In this document: piece after piece, positions 1-6,477 of the stretch
Layout: the number at the start of each line of letters is the position of its first letter
Numbering within the stretch: position 1 is the stretch's first letter
DNA from: Amycolatopsis taiwanensis DSM 45107
Lineage (GTDB): Bacteria > Actinomycetota > Actinomycetes > Mycobacteriales > Pseudonocardiaceae
NCBI RefSeq assembly: GCF_000519205.1
Contig: NZ_JAFB01000042.1
Span: forward strand, 1 to 64,000
Direction: 5' to 3'
Length of the DNA stretch: 64,000 nucleotides
Translations under genes and position numbers: made by a program
The notes under the pieces: model-generated
Database searches by the model: none
Told to the model about the DNA's origin: nothing
Seen by the model: the letters and a program-made list of their open reading frames with translations, nothing else

Positions 1-268
1 CTTCTACGGCTTCGAGTTATATGAGACCCTCCGCCGCGTCAACGAACATTTAGCGCGGTGGCTCATACGTAAATATAAACGACTGCGCCGCAGCTATCGG
101 AAAGCCTTCGCACTGCTCTACAAGGTCAGTCAGACCTATCCGGGCATGTTCAGGCACTGGCGCTGGGGAGCAAAACCACATCCGATCGGGCAATAGGAGC
201 CGTGTGACGCGAGAGTGTCACGCACGGTTCTCGGAGAGCCGGACGGTGCAATCCCGTCCGGCTACTCA
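1..268 (+). mobile_element. Group II intron, 3' end (truncated by window edge)
   Basis: The segment contains the end of an intron-encoded reverse transcriptase, followed directly by a domain V-like hairpin at 197-230 (starts GAGCCGTGTGAC, ends CACGGTTC, GAGA-type loop). A GC-rich domain VI-like hairpin follows at about 235-264 (GAGCCGGACGG pairing with CCGTCCGGCT). This order of RT, DV and DVI is diagnostic of bacterial group II introns. The 3' splice boundary is estimated at 263-270 because flanking DUF222 coding sequence resumes there. The intron runs on the + strand while the interrupted gene runs on the - strand, so it is inserted antisense and could not be spliced from that gene's mRNA. 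Confidence 0.85.
2..196 (+). CDS. ltrA: Group II intron reverse transcriptase/maturase, C-terminal end (partial)
   Basis: An open frame enters from the left edge and ends at TAG 194-196, giving 64 residues. It is rich in Arg, Lys and Trp (LARWLIRKYKRLRR, then FRHWRWGAK), as in the maturase X/En tail of actinobacterial LtrA-like proteins. It ends one base before the domain V hairpin, the usual position of the ORF stop in many bacterial introns. The catalytic YADD region lies outside the window, so activity cannot be judged. The call rests on the tail sequence plus the adjacent intron structure. Confidence 0.75.
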   Translation, partial: FYGFELYETLRRVNEHLARWLIRKYKRLRRSYRKAFALLYKVSQTYPGMFRHWRWGAKPHPIGQ

Positions 269-1127
269 CCCCGGCCATTTCGGCGGGTTTGGTGTTGAGG
301 TTGAGCCAGGTGTAGACGTCCATGTAGATGAAGACTTCCGCCTTCGGCCCTACCGTCAACCCGGAGGTGTCTTTGAGGAGCAAGTCCGCGAACAGGTCGG
401 CGCGGTGCTGCCCGAGGGTTTTGGTGGTGTCTGCCTTGCGGCGGCGTCGGGCTTGCGCGTCGATTCTGGCGTAGGCGGCGGCACCGACTTCGATGGGCAG
501 GTTGGCGCAGAGCTTGACCATACCCTCGCCTTGAGGGATCAGTTCAATGCCTCGTTGAGCCCGGCGTCGTGCACAGCGTTGCGCATAACCGTCGGGGTCG
601 ACCTTGGCCACCGCCAGCGTTGCCGACCGCCGTAGGCCGGTGGGATCTTTACGGCCGATCCGACCGGCCATGATCGCATCCACTTCACGCGCCTGCTCAT
701 CGGTGAGCGCGGCGGAGGGTTCATGGATCCGCCCGGCCTTATAGGCGTCGATCTCCCCACGCTGCATTGCCTTCAACGTCTCCGGCAACCGAGACACCAA
801 CGCTTCCGCCAACTCGATCTGGTTCTCCGCCATGCGCGGCGAGATGGCCAACGCCAACGCGAGTTCACGCGCGACCGCGCTGCGATCCTCGGCTTTGCGG
901 GCGAACTCGGCGACCGCTTCGTACTGCATCGCCTGCAACCGGTTGACCTGCGCCTGTGTGGACTGAATACGCCGCAACAAACCACGACGAGCCAGCACCC
1001 GCGCCGGAGTCTCCGGGAACGGATCCACCAAATCCGGCTCGTACACGCAGTACACCGACATCTCCTCAGCGGTCAAGACATCGACGAGCATCTGCTCAGG
1101 CGTGGAAACGGAATTCTCGGAGAGCAT
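269..1127 (-). pseudogene. DUF222/13E12 family protein, interrupted by the intron
   Basis: The protein begins MLSENSVSTPEQML and contains the DUF222 helical repeat region typical of the actinobacterial 13E12 REP family (RELALALAISPRMAENQIELA, then LPIEVGAAAYARIDAQARRRR). It reads to LNTKPAEMAG and then runs into intron sequence at about position 269. The expected next part and the C-terminal HNH nuclease domain are therefore missing here and should lie left of the window beyond the intron. An in-frame ATG at 1166 would add 13 residues that look non-coding. It is a paralogue of the intact DUF222-HNH gene at 28383-29654. The interruption probably makes it a null allele. Confidence 0.75.
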
Positions 1128-1137
1128 ACATTTATTG

Positions 1138-1157
1138 TATCGAACATATGACTCACT
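1138..1157 (-). promoter_or_regulatory. Possible LexA-like half site upstream of DUF222 gene
   Basis: TCGAACATATGACTCA at 1140-1155 carries a perfect left half (TCGAAC) of the mycobacterial/actinobacterial SOS box TCGAAC-N4-GTTCGA, but the right half is degenerate. 13E12 family genes of Mycobacterium tuberculosis are known LexA targets. The intact paralogue at 28383-29654 also has CGTTCGA motifs upstream. This is weak evidence only. Confidence 0.25.
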
Positions 1158-1242
1158 GTCATACATGAAAGATCTTCATGTAAGTTCTGATGTAACTGGT
1201 CAGGCCTGTGGCGGTGCGGTTTGTTGATCTTGCCTCCGTGGT

Positions 1243-1545
1243 ATGGACCACAGCGTGGTGGCCGCGGACCGACGTCCGTCGTGTGAGGAGCTTGCCGCTG
1301 AGAATGCGAAGCTCCGGTCGGTGGTCTCGGACCTGGGACGTTGGTCGAGACGTTGCAGGAACTCACCGCGATGCGGAAACTGCTCGTCGAGGCGATCATC
1401 ACCGGGGCCGACGCCCTCGTTCCTCAAGCCCTGGTTGAGCCTCCGCAGCCTCACCGGAACCAAACCCTTCTGCGCGATCCGCAGTTACCTCCCCACGGCA
1501 ACAAAACACGGCGACACCTTCTTCGAAACCCTCTTGGCCCTGAGT
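1243..1545 (+). pseudogene. IS66-family transposase relic (N- and C-terminal pieces joined)
   Basis: The frame starts MDHSVVAADRRPSCEELAAENAKL, resembling the N-terminal coiled segment of IS66 TnpC proteins. After a short unrelated stretch it continues from about 1440 with LTGTKPFCAIRSYLPTATKHG then FFETLLAL, which is the conserved C-terminal end of actinobacterial IS66 transposases. The roughly 350 residues between, including the DDE catalytic core, are missing. The copy is an internally deleted, non-functional remnant. Together with the intron and broken DUF222 gene it marks this flank as an insertion hot spot. Confidence 0.65.
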
Positions 1546-1627
1546 TATTCTTCTCTCTCGTCGGCGTATTTTCGGCGCAGAAGTGACGCTGCCGGATGTG
1601 ATGCGCCCGGCCGGGAGGACGGGACGG

Positions 1628-2221
1628 ATGTTCGGCAACAGGACACATGTTGACGCTTCCCCGCGGTGCCGACGCGGTCGACACCGCCTCTCCACCGACC
1701 GGCTTCTGCTGTCTCACCCGACGCGTACCGACATGGTCATCGCTAATGCCGCGGCCAGCGACAGCGTCGCCCAGCGGTGGCTGGGTTGGCTGCCCGAACT
1801 TGTCGTCCCGGAAAACCGTCGCGCCACGTTGCTCGCAAAGGGACCAGGCCGAGGTCTTCCCTGGGCAAACACCGAGCAGTGGTTTCTGATCGCGATCGAA
1901 CGAGCCAGTGGCCGGATCGTGGGCGCGGTCGGCATCATCAAGCAACGGCAGGAGGTCGGCGGCTGGCTGGCTCCAGCCTTCCGGGCGCGCGGCCTCGGCC
2001 GGGAGTTGTTCCACGGTGCCGTTACCTTCGCTCACCACCATCTCGGCCTCGCCACCGTCCGAGCCGGCGCCGAAATAACGAACTCAGCCAGCATCGGCGC
2101 GCTGACCTCTGCTGGGTTCATTCCCACGACAGGACCCGACTGGCACCAACTGCCCGACGGTCGCGTCGTGCCGACGCAGTGGTTCCGCCACGACACGGAA
2201 CGCCCCACCACCTGTCGATGA
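1628..2221 (+). CDS. GNAT family N-acetyltransferase (RimJ/RimL-like)
   Basis: A 197-residue protein from the ATG at 1628, chosen because GGGAGG lies at 1613-1618; an upstream ATG at 1583 lacks a ribosome site. The N-terminal RLSTDRLLLSHPT is the usual first strand of the RimJ/RimL-type Acetyltransf_3 fold. IVGAVGIIKQRQEVGGWLAP corresponds to the beta4-beta5 core, and FRARGLGRELFHGAV is the acetyl-CoA pyrophosphate loop (R-x-x-G-x-G/A pattern). NSASIGALTSAGF matches the later S-x-x-x-x-x-x-GF acceptor-side motif. The substrate (protein N-terminus, antibiotic or amino acid) cannot be inferred. It is convergent with the molybdopterin gene. Confidence 0.8.
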   Translation: MFGNRTHVDASPRCRRGRHRLSTDRLLLSHPTRTDMVIANAAASDSVAQRWLGWLPELVVPENRRATLLAKGPGRGLPWANTEQWFLIAIERASGRIVGAVGIIKQRQEVGGWLAPAFRARGLGRELFHGAVTFAHHHLGLATVRAGAEITNSASIGALTSAGFIPTTGPDWHQLPDGRVVPTQWFRHDTERPTTCR

Positions 2222-2270
2222 CCGTTCTACCGCGGTTTCAAGCTGGATCCGGTGTGCTCCGGTGAAGTAG

Positions 2271-2957
2271 TTACCGCTGGTCGTAGCGGCGGCGCACCCT
2301 GGGCAGGGCGGCGCGCCAGATCACGCGCCAGAACGGGCCGGGCAGATACCGGCTGCGTTCCTCACGCTCGACGCGACCGCGGGGGTGAGCGGCCCACCGG
2401 GCCGAGCCGGGGCTGTAGGTGCGGCGGTACTCGATGGCGCACACGTGCTTGACGCTCTTGTAGCCGTAATGGGCGGGAGCGACCAGGCGCAGCGGCGCAC
2501 CGTGTTCGGTGGGCAGTGGTGCGCCGTCCAGGCGGTCGGCGAGCAGCACGTCGTCGGCGAGGGCGTCATCGAGCCGCAGGCAGGCGTGGTACCCGTCCAA
2601 TCCCTTGACGCTGACCCAGCCCGCTGTCCTGGCGAGGCCGACGCGAACTGCTAAGGCTTCGTGCACTTCGCGAAACAGCACGCCTTCCCAGTGCAGGTCT
2701 CGCGCGCTCCAGGTGGTCACGCAGTGCAGGTCACTGTGTTGCTCGCGTCGTTGGCGCGTGTTGATCAGCTCGTCGAGCGGAATCTGCGTGGGACGGGCCA
2801 CGGCGCCGGTCACGGTGACCGCCAACCGAGCTGGCGGCGCCGGTTGGACGAGCGCGAACTGTGGCAACCCGAAGCGCCGCAAGGTGGTGGCAACCTGCCC
2901 TGCCGGGAGTTGTCCGGCGATGGGATCACCGCTGCGCCTCACCGGGCCCTCTGCCAC
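2271..2957 (-). CDS. Molybdopterin-dependent oxidoreductase (sulfite oxidase/MsrP-like catalytic domain)
   Basis: About 228 residues from the GTG at 2957 (GGAGG 4 bases upstream); a TTG at 2972 is an alternative. The domain matches the Oxidored_molyb family: VTVTGAVARPTQIPLDEL early, a conserved cysteine in DLHCVTTWS that should ligate molybdenum, and the signature HGAPLRLVAPAHYGYKSVKHV near the C-terminus. No signal peptide is visible, so it may be cytosolic, or depend on a partner for export. The family transfers oxygen atoms at a Mo-pterin cofactor; the substrate here is unknown. It is divergent from a TetR gene across palindromes, which suggests control by that regulator. Confidence 0.8.
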   Translation of the reverse strand: MAEGPVRRSGDPIAGQLPAGQVATTLRRFGLPQFALVQPAPPARLAVTVTGAVARPTQIPLDELINTRQRREQHSDLHCVTTWSARDLHWEGVLFREVHEALAVRVGLARTAGWVSVKGLDGYHACLRLDDALADDVLLADRLDGAPLPTEHGAPLRLVAPAHYGYKSVKHVCAIEYRRTYSPGSARWAAHPRGRVEREERSRYLPGPFWRVIWRAALPRVRRRYDQR

Positions 2958-2981
2958 GAGTCCTCCAACCAATTAGAGTAG

Positions 2982-3008
2982 ATATTCTAGAACCTATATT
3001 CTAGAATA
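2982..3008. promoter_or_regulatory. Double palindrome, likely TetR operator
   Basis: Two copies of the palindrome TTCTAGAA lie at 2985-2992 and 2999-3006, 14 bp apart, each flanked by AT-rich bases (ATATTCTAGAA and TATATTCTAGAATA). The site fills the short gap between the molybdopterin gene and the TetR gene. It is placed to cover both promoters, as expected for autoregulation plus control of the divergent gene. Confidence 0.7.
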
Positions 3009-3013
3009 ATGGG

Positions 3014-3616
3014 ATGGCAAGAAGTCGGTTGCACAGCGACGACTCGATCCTCGACGCCACTCGTGACCTGCTCGTGAAGGGTGGCGCGGGCGCGGCGACC
3101 GCGTCCGCGATCAGCGCTGCCAGCGGTGCGCCGATCGGATCGCTCTATCACCGGTTCGGCTCGCGCACGCGGTTGTTCGCCGAAGTGTGGCTGCGCACCG
3201 TCTCCCGCTTTCAGGACGGTCTGCTCGCCGCCGCGCACACCGGGGGCACCGGGATCGAGCGGGCGATCGCCGCAGCTGACTGGGTCGTGGAGTTCGCCGC
3301 CCGCTATCCCGCGGAGTCCCGGCTGTTGCTGCACGGCAGCCGTGAGCACCTGCTGACCGAGGCCGAGCTGCCCACCGAAACCCGGCAAGCCCTCGTCAGC
3401 CTGAACCAGCCCGTCACCGAGCTGCTTCACCGGTTGACCGTCGAGGTGTTCGGCACCGCGACGCCGCAGCTGAGGGAGCTGCTGACCATCGCGGTGATCG
3501 ATGTGCCGTACGCGTTCGTCCGACGTCATTTGCACGATGGCACATCACCGGAGCCATACCGCCAACTGATCGCCGGCACAGTGCACAGCCTGCTGCGACA
3601 CCCCACAGACCACTGA
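3014..3616 (+). CDS. TetR/AcrR family transcriptional regulator
   Basis: A 200-residue protein. Residues 6-55 form the TetR N-terminal helix-turn-helix (ILDATRDLLVKGGAG, then AISAASGAPIGSLYHRFGSR with the typical SLYHRFGS recognition helix). The rest is an all-helical ligand-binding and dimerisation domain with no recognisable ligand class. The start at 3014 lies only 6 bases after the second palindrome, so the transcript is probably leaderless or nearly so. The likely targets are itself and the divergent oxidoreductase. Confidence 0.9.
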   Translation: MARSRLHSDDSILDATRDLLVKGGAGAATASAISAASGAPIGSLYHRFGSRTRLFAEVWLRTVSRFQDGLLAAAHTGGTGIERAIAAADWVVEFAARYPAESRLLLHGSREHLLTEAELPTETRQALVSLNQPVTELLHRLTVEVFGTATPQLRELLTIAVIDVPYAFVRRHLHDGTSPEPYRQLIAGTVHSLLRHPTDH

Positions 3617-3688
3617 TAACCAGCCCTGCCCTGGTGCCGACGCGGTGGTTCCGGCACGGCACTGCATCGAGCGTTCAGCGACCCGCGC

Positions 3689-3720
3689 GGTTCGAGGCTC
3701 GAACCTGCCCCGGTGGCAGG
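3689..3720. repeat. Two adjacent inverted repeats upstream of DUF6153 gene
   Basis: GGTTCGAGGCTCGAACC at 3689-3705 is a perfect 7-3-7 inverted repeat. CCTGCC-CCGGT-GGCAGG at 3704-3720 is a perfect 6-5-6 repeat that overlaps it by two bases. They sit 39 bases before the proposed start of the DUF6153 gene and could be an operator or an RNA hairpin that ends TetR transcription. No T-run follows. Confidence 0.4.
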
Positions 3721-3758
3721 TCTTGCCGGAGCGGTTCTACGGTAAAGGGGTGCATCCC

Positions 3759-4157
3759 TTGACCCGTCCGGCCGCCCTGCGGTGGGTGCTGCTGGTCGGG
3801 GTCGCGTTCGCGCTGATCGGGATGCACAATCTGGCCGCCACCAACCCGATGCACGACGTGATGAGACTCGAGCCGGTGGCAAGCGCTTCCATGCCTGTGG
3901 CGGACCCGAGTTGCTGCGCGGACCATGCCACCGCGCCGGGTCACGACTCCGGCACGGGCCACGACTGGCTGCACCTGTGCCTGGCGGTCCTCGGCCAGAT
4001 CGCCGGCGCCGTGCTGATGCTCCTGCTGGTGGTGGGGGTCACTCGATGGGTACGTGACCGTGGCCTGCCTCGGCCCGCGGCGGTTGCGCGTGCGCCCGAC
4101 CGGCCCCCGGGCAACGGGCGAACCATTCTCACTTCGGTGTGTGTATTGCGGCTGTGA
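3759..4157 (+). CDS. DUF6153 family small membrane protein
   Basis: 132 residues from TTG 3759, chosen because AAAGGGG lies 8 bases upstream; GTG 3750 is also possible. It shows an N-terminal hydrophobic helix (ALRWVLLVGVAFALIGMHNLA) and a His/Asp/Cys-bearing central loop (PSCCADHATAPGHDSGTGHDW). A second membrane helix follows (LAVLGQIAGAVLMLLLVVGV) before an Arg/Pro-rich tail. This layout matches DUF6153, a family usually found beside DUF305 and copper genes in actinobacteria. The His/Cys loop could bind metal, which is an inference. It lies 66 bases before the DUF305 gene and is probably co-transcribed with it. Confidence 0.65.
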   Translation: MTRPAALRWVLLVGVAFALIGMHNLAATNPMHDVMRLEPVASASMPVADPSCCADHATAPGHDSGTGHDWLHLCLAVLGQIAGAVLMLLLVVGVTRWVRDRGLPRPAAVARAPDRPPGNGRTILTSVCVLRL

Positions 4158-4223
4158 CCGGTCGTTCGCACTTTCGTGCGCTTGCGACAGAAACAGCACA
4201 TCTCACCAACACCGAAGGAAATC

Positions 4224-4850
4224 ATGCTGAACAAGAAAACTCTCGGTATCAGCGCGGCCATTGCCGCCTCGGCGCTGGTGCTGGCCGCGTGCGGCAGCAG
4301 CACCAGCGGCAACGACGGCCGCGACATGAGCACCATGACGAGCACCACCGCAGCCACCGCGCAGCCGGCCGCCCACAACGACGCGGACGTCACCTTCGCG
4401 CAGGGGATGATCCCGCATCACCAGCAGGCCGTGACCATGGCCCAGCTCGCCGCCTCCCACGCCGCCGGCCAGCAGGTGAAGGACCTGGCCGCCCGGATCC
4501 AGCAGGCACAGGACCCGGAGATCCAGAAGATGACCGGCTGGCTGAACCAGTGGGGCACTCCCGTGTCGGGCAGCGCCATGCCGCCCATGGCCGGGATGCC
4601 GGGCATGGACCACGGGTCGATGGCGGGCATGATGAGCGATGCCGACATGCAGAAGTTGGCGCAGGCAGGCGGTGCCGACTTCGACAAGATGTTCCTGCAG
4701 ATGATGATCAGCCATCACCAGGGCGCGGTCGACATGGCGAGGACCGAGCTCGGCAGCGGGTCCAACGCGGAGGCCAAGGCACTGGCGCAGAGCATCATCG
4801 ACAGCCAGACCGCGGAGATCAACGAAATGCAGCAGCTGCTGGCCTCGTAG
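4224..4850 (+). CDS. DUF305 lipoprotein, probable metal-linked secreted protein
   Basis: 208 residues from ATG 4224 (GAAGGAAATC just upstream). It has a lipoprotein signal peptide with lipobox LVLAAC, so the mature protein starts at Cys-22. Two DUF305 half-repeats are clear: VTFAQGMIPHHQQAVTMAQL and FDKMFLQMMISHHQGAVDMA, each with the conserved HH pair. A Met-rich linker (MPPMAGMPGMDHGSMAGMM) lies between them. Met- and His-rich DUF305 proteins are frequent in copper-response loci, so periplasmic copper binding is plausible but not proven. It is followed by a strong bidirectional terminator. Confidence 0.85.
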   Translation: MLNKKTLGISAAIAASALVLAACGSSTSGNDGRDMSTMTSTTAATAQPAAHNDADVTFAQGMIPHHQQAVTMAQLAASHAAGQQVKDLAARIQQAQDPEIQKMTGWLNQWGTPVSGSAMPPMAGMPGMDHGSMAGMMSDADMQKLAQAGGADFDKMFLQMMISHHQGAVDMARTELGSGSNAEAKALAQSIIDSQTAEINEMQQLLAS

Positions 4851-4856
4851 CGAGCG

Positions 4857-4896
4857 GAACGAGGGTGAGGGCAGTGAAACACCCTCACCCTCGTTC
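4857..4896. terminator. Strong hairpin terminator between convergent genes
   Basis: A perfect 15-bp stem, GAACGAGGGTGAGGG pairing with CCCTCACCCTCGTTC, encloses a 10-base loop. It begins 6 bases after the DUF305 stop and ends 16 bases before the end of the MFS gene on the other strand, so it can serve both. Confidence 0.85.
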
Positions 4897-4912
4897 ATCC
4901 GCGCCATCTGGG

Positions 4913-6331
4913 TCAGCTCGCGGGCGCGATGTCCGGACTCTGCTCCGCTGCGGTGGCCGGTTTCGGCGTGCGGAGGGTGGCGAGGGCCAGGAACCCGCCG
5001 GCGACGGCGATGGCGGCGGCACCGAGGAAGGCGGCGGAGAAGCCGTTGGTGAGGGCGACGGCGTCGCCGAGCCGGTCGGCCCCGAAGGACATACCCACCA
5101 CGGTCATCGCGGCCAGGCCGAGCGCGGAACCGATCTGGTACGAGGTGTTCACGATGCCCGAGGCGAGGCCGCCCTCTTCGGGGCGGGCGCTGGAGATCGC
5201 GGTCCCGAGCGAAGGAATGAACGCCAGCGCCTGACCGAGTGCGGCCACCAGCGAGGCCGGCAGCACGTCGATGACGAACGTCCCGGTCGGGCTGGCGAAG
5301 GACAGCCACAGCAGTCCGGCCGCCAGCGCCCACAGCCCGGCGACGATCAGCGGCTTGGACCCGAAGCGGGCGATCAGCTTGGGCGCCGCACCGACCATGA
5401 GCACCACGATCAGGACGGTCATCGGCAGCAACGCGGCACCGCTGGCGAAGGCGCCGTAGCCCAGCACCTGCTGCAGGTACAGGTTCAGGAAGTACCACAT
5501 CGGAATCCACGCCGCGCCGAGCAGGAACTGCGCGAGGTTGGCGCCACCCAGGTTCGGCGTGCGGAAGATCCCCAGCCGCACCAGCGGCGTCCGCCGCTTG
5601 CGCTGGATGACGAGGAACACCGCCAGCAGCACGATTCCGCCGGCCAGCGAACCAAGGGTGCGAGCGCTGGCCCAGCCCTGGTCAGCGGCGCCGACGATGG
5701 CGAACACGGTCAGCGCCAGACCGGCGGTGACGGCGGCCGCACCGGCCACGTCCACCGCACCCCGCCGCGCGGGAGCGGCGGGCATCAGCGCCGGGGCGGC
5801 CAGCAGGGCGAGCAACGAGATCGGGACGTACAGCCAGAAGATCCACGGCCAGGACAACCACTCGGTGATCACCCCGCCCAGGAACACCCCGGCCGTGCCG
5901 CCGGCCGGAGCGGCCGCCCCGTACAGGGCGAGCGCCTTGGTCAGCTCCTTGGGCCGGTCGCCGAACAACATCATCAGCAGGGTCAGCGCCGAGGGTGCGA
6001 TCATCGCGGCGCCGGCTCCCTGCAGCACCCGGCCGACGAGTTCGACCCCGGCCGTGCCGGCGAGCGCGGCGACGACCGAACCGGCCAGGGTCACCGCCCA
6101 GCCGGCGCCGAACATCCGGCGTGCGCCGAAGAGGTCCGAAAGCCGGCCGCCCAGCAGCAGCAGGCCGCCGAAGGCGACCACGTAGGCGTTGAACACCCAG
6201 GACAGCCCGTCAGGGGAGAAGCCGAGGTCTGTCCGCATCCGGGGCAGCGCGACCCCGATGATCGACGTGTCCATGATGACCATGAACTGGGCCAGGGCGA
6301 TGAATCCCAAGGCCCACCAACGCTTACTCAT
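4913..6331 (-). CDS. MFS transporter, DHA2 (EmrB/QacA-like) drug efflux pump
   Basis: 472 residues. It begins MSKRWWALGFIALAQFMVIMD, the usual first helix with the DHA2 motif (MDTSIIGVALPRM). The A-motif GGRLSDLFGARRMF follows helix 2, and motif C-like GGTAGVFLGG lies in helix 5. The hydrophobicity pattern and length fit about 14 helices. DHA2 members export drugs by proton antiport. Its promoter region carries a CsoR-like box, and the gene is divergent from the P1B ATPase, so metal-responsive expression is likely. The cargo cannot be told from sequence. Confidence 0.85.
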   Translation of the reverse strand: MSKRWWALGFIALAQFMVIMDTSIIGVALPRMRTDLGFSPDGLSWVFNAYVVAFGGLLLLGGRLSDLFGARRMFGAGWAVTLAGSVVAALAGTAGVELVGRVLQGAGAAMIAPSALTLLMMLFGDRPKELTKALALYGAAAPAGGTAGVFLGGVITEWLSWPWIFWLYVPISLLALLAAPALMPAAPARRGAVDVAGAAAVTAGLALTVFAIVGAADQGWASARTLGSLAGGIVLLAVFLVIQRKRRTPLVRLGIFRTPNLGGANLAQFLLGAAWIPMWYFLNLYLQQVLGYGAFASGAALLPMTVLIVVLMVGAAPKLIARFGSKPLIVAGLWALAAGLLWLSFASPTGTFVIDVLPASLVAALGQALAFIPSLGTAISSARPEEGGLASGIVNTSYQIGSALGLAAMTVVGMSFGADRLGDAVALTNGFSAAFLGAAAIAVAGGFLALATLRTPKPATAAEQSPDIAPAS

Positions 6332-6344
6332 CTCAATCAGCCTC

Positions 6345-6364
6345 TATACCAATAGGGGGTAGGG
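6345..6364. promoter_or_regulatory. CsoR-like operator, MFS side
   Basis: TATACC-AATA-GGGGGTA at 6345-6361, followed by GGGG, is a near-palindrome of the copper-repressor type (TATACC/GGGGTA halves). It lies 14 bases upstream of the MFS start. A second similar site stands at 6432-6448. No csoR gene is in the window, so the regulator would act in trans. Confidence 0.5.
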
Positions 6365-6431
6365 GTAATGATCGATGACGATATGCCGGTGTCTCACCGA
6401 TTCGCAAAGTGGTTCTCGACACGTTGTACGG

Positions 6432-6448
6432 TACCCCCCTGTGGTATA
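6432..6448. promoter_or_regulatory. CsoR-like operator, P-type ATPase side
   Basis: TACCCCCCTGTGGTATA forms the same half-sites in reverse order (TACCCC and GGTATA). It lies 29 bases upstream of the proposed ATPase start. It resembles CsoR/RicR family operators, in which G-tracts and TA ends alternate. Confidence 0.5.
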
Positions 6449-6477
6449 TTGGGGCCATGGCTCGAGGAGACGTGACG

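Noticed and set aside
3680..3725. tRNA-like TTCGA loop near GGTTCGAGGCTCGAACC
   Set aside because: No acceptor stem, anticodon arm or D arm could be built around it. It is a simple inverted repeat.
4139..6355. Very long + strand open frame opposite the MFS transporter and across DUF305
   Set aside because: High-GC shadow frame. The translation is Arg/Gly/His-rich low-complexity sequence, and the opposite-strand MFS gene and + strand DUF305 gene are clearly real.
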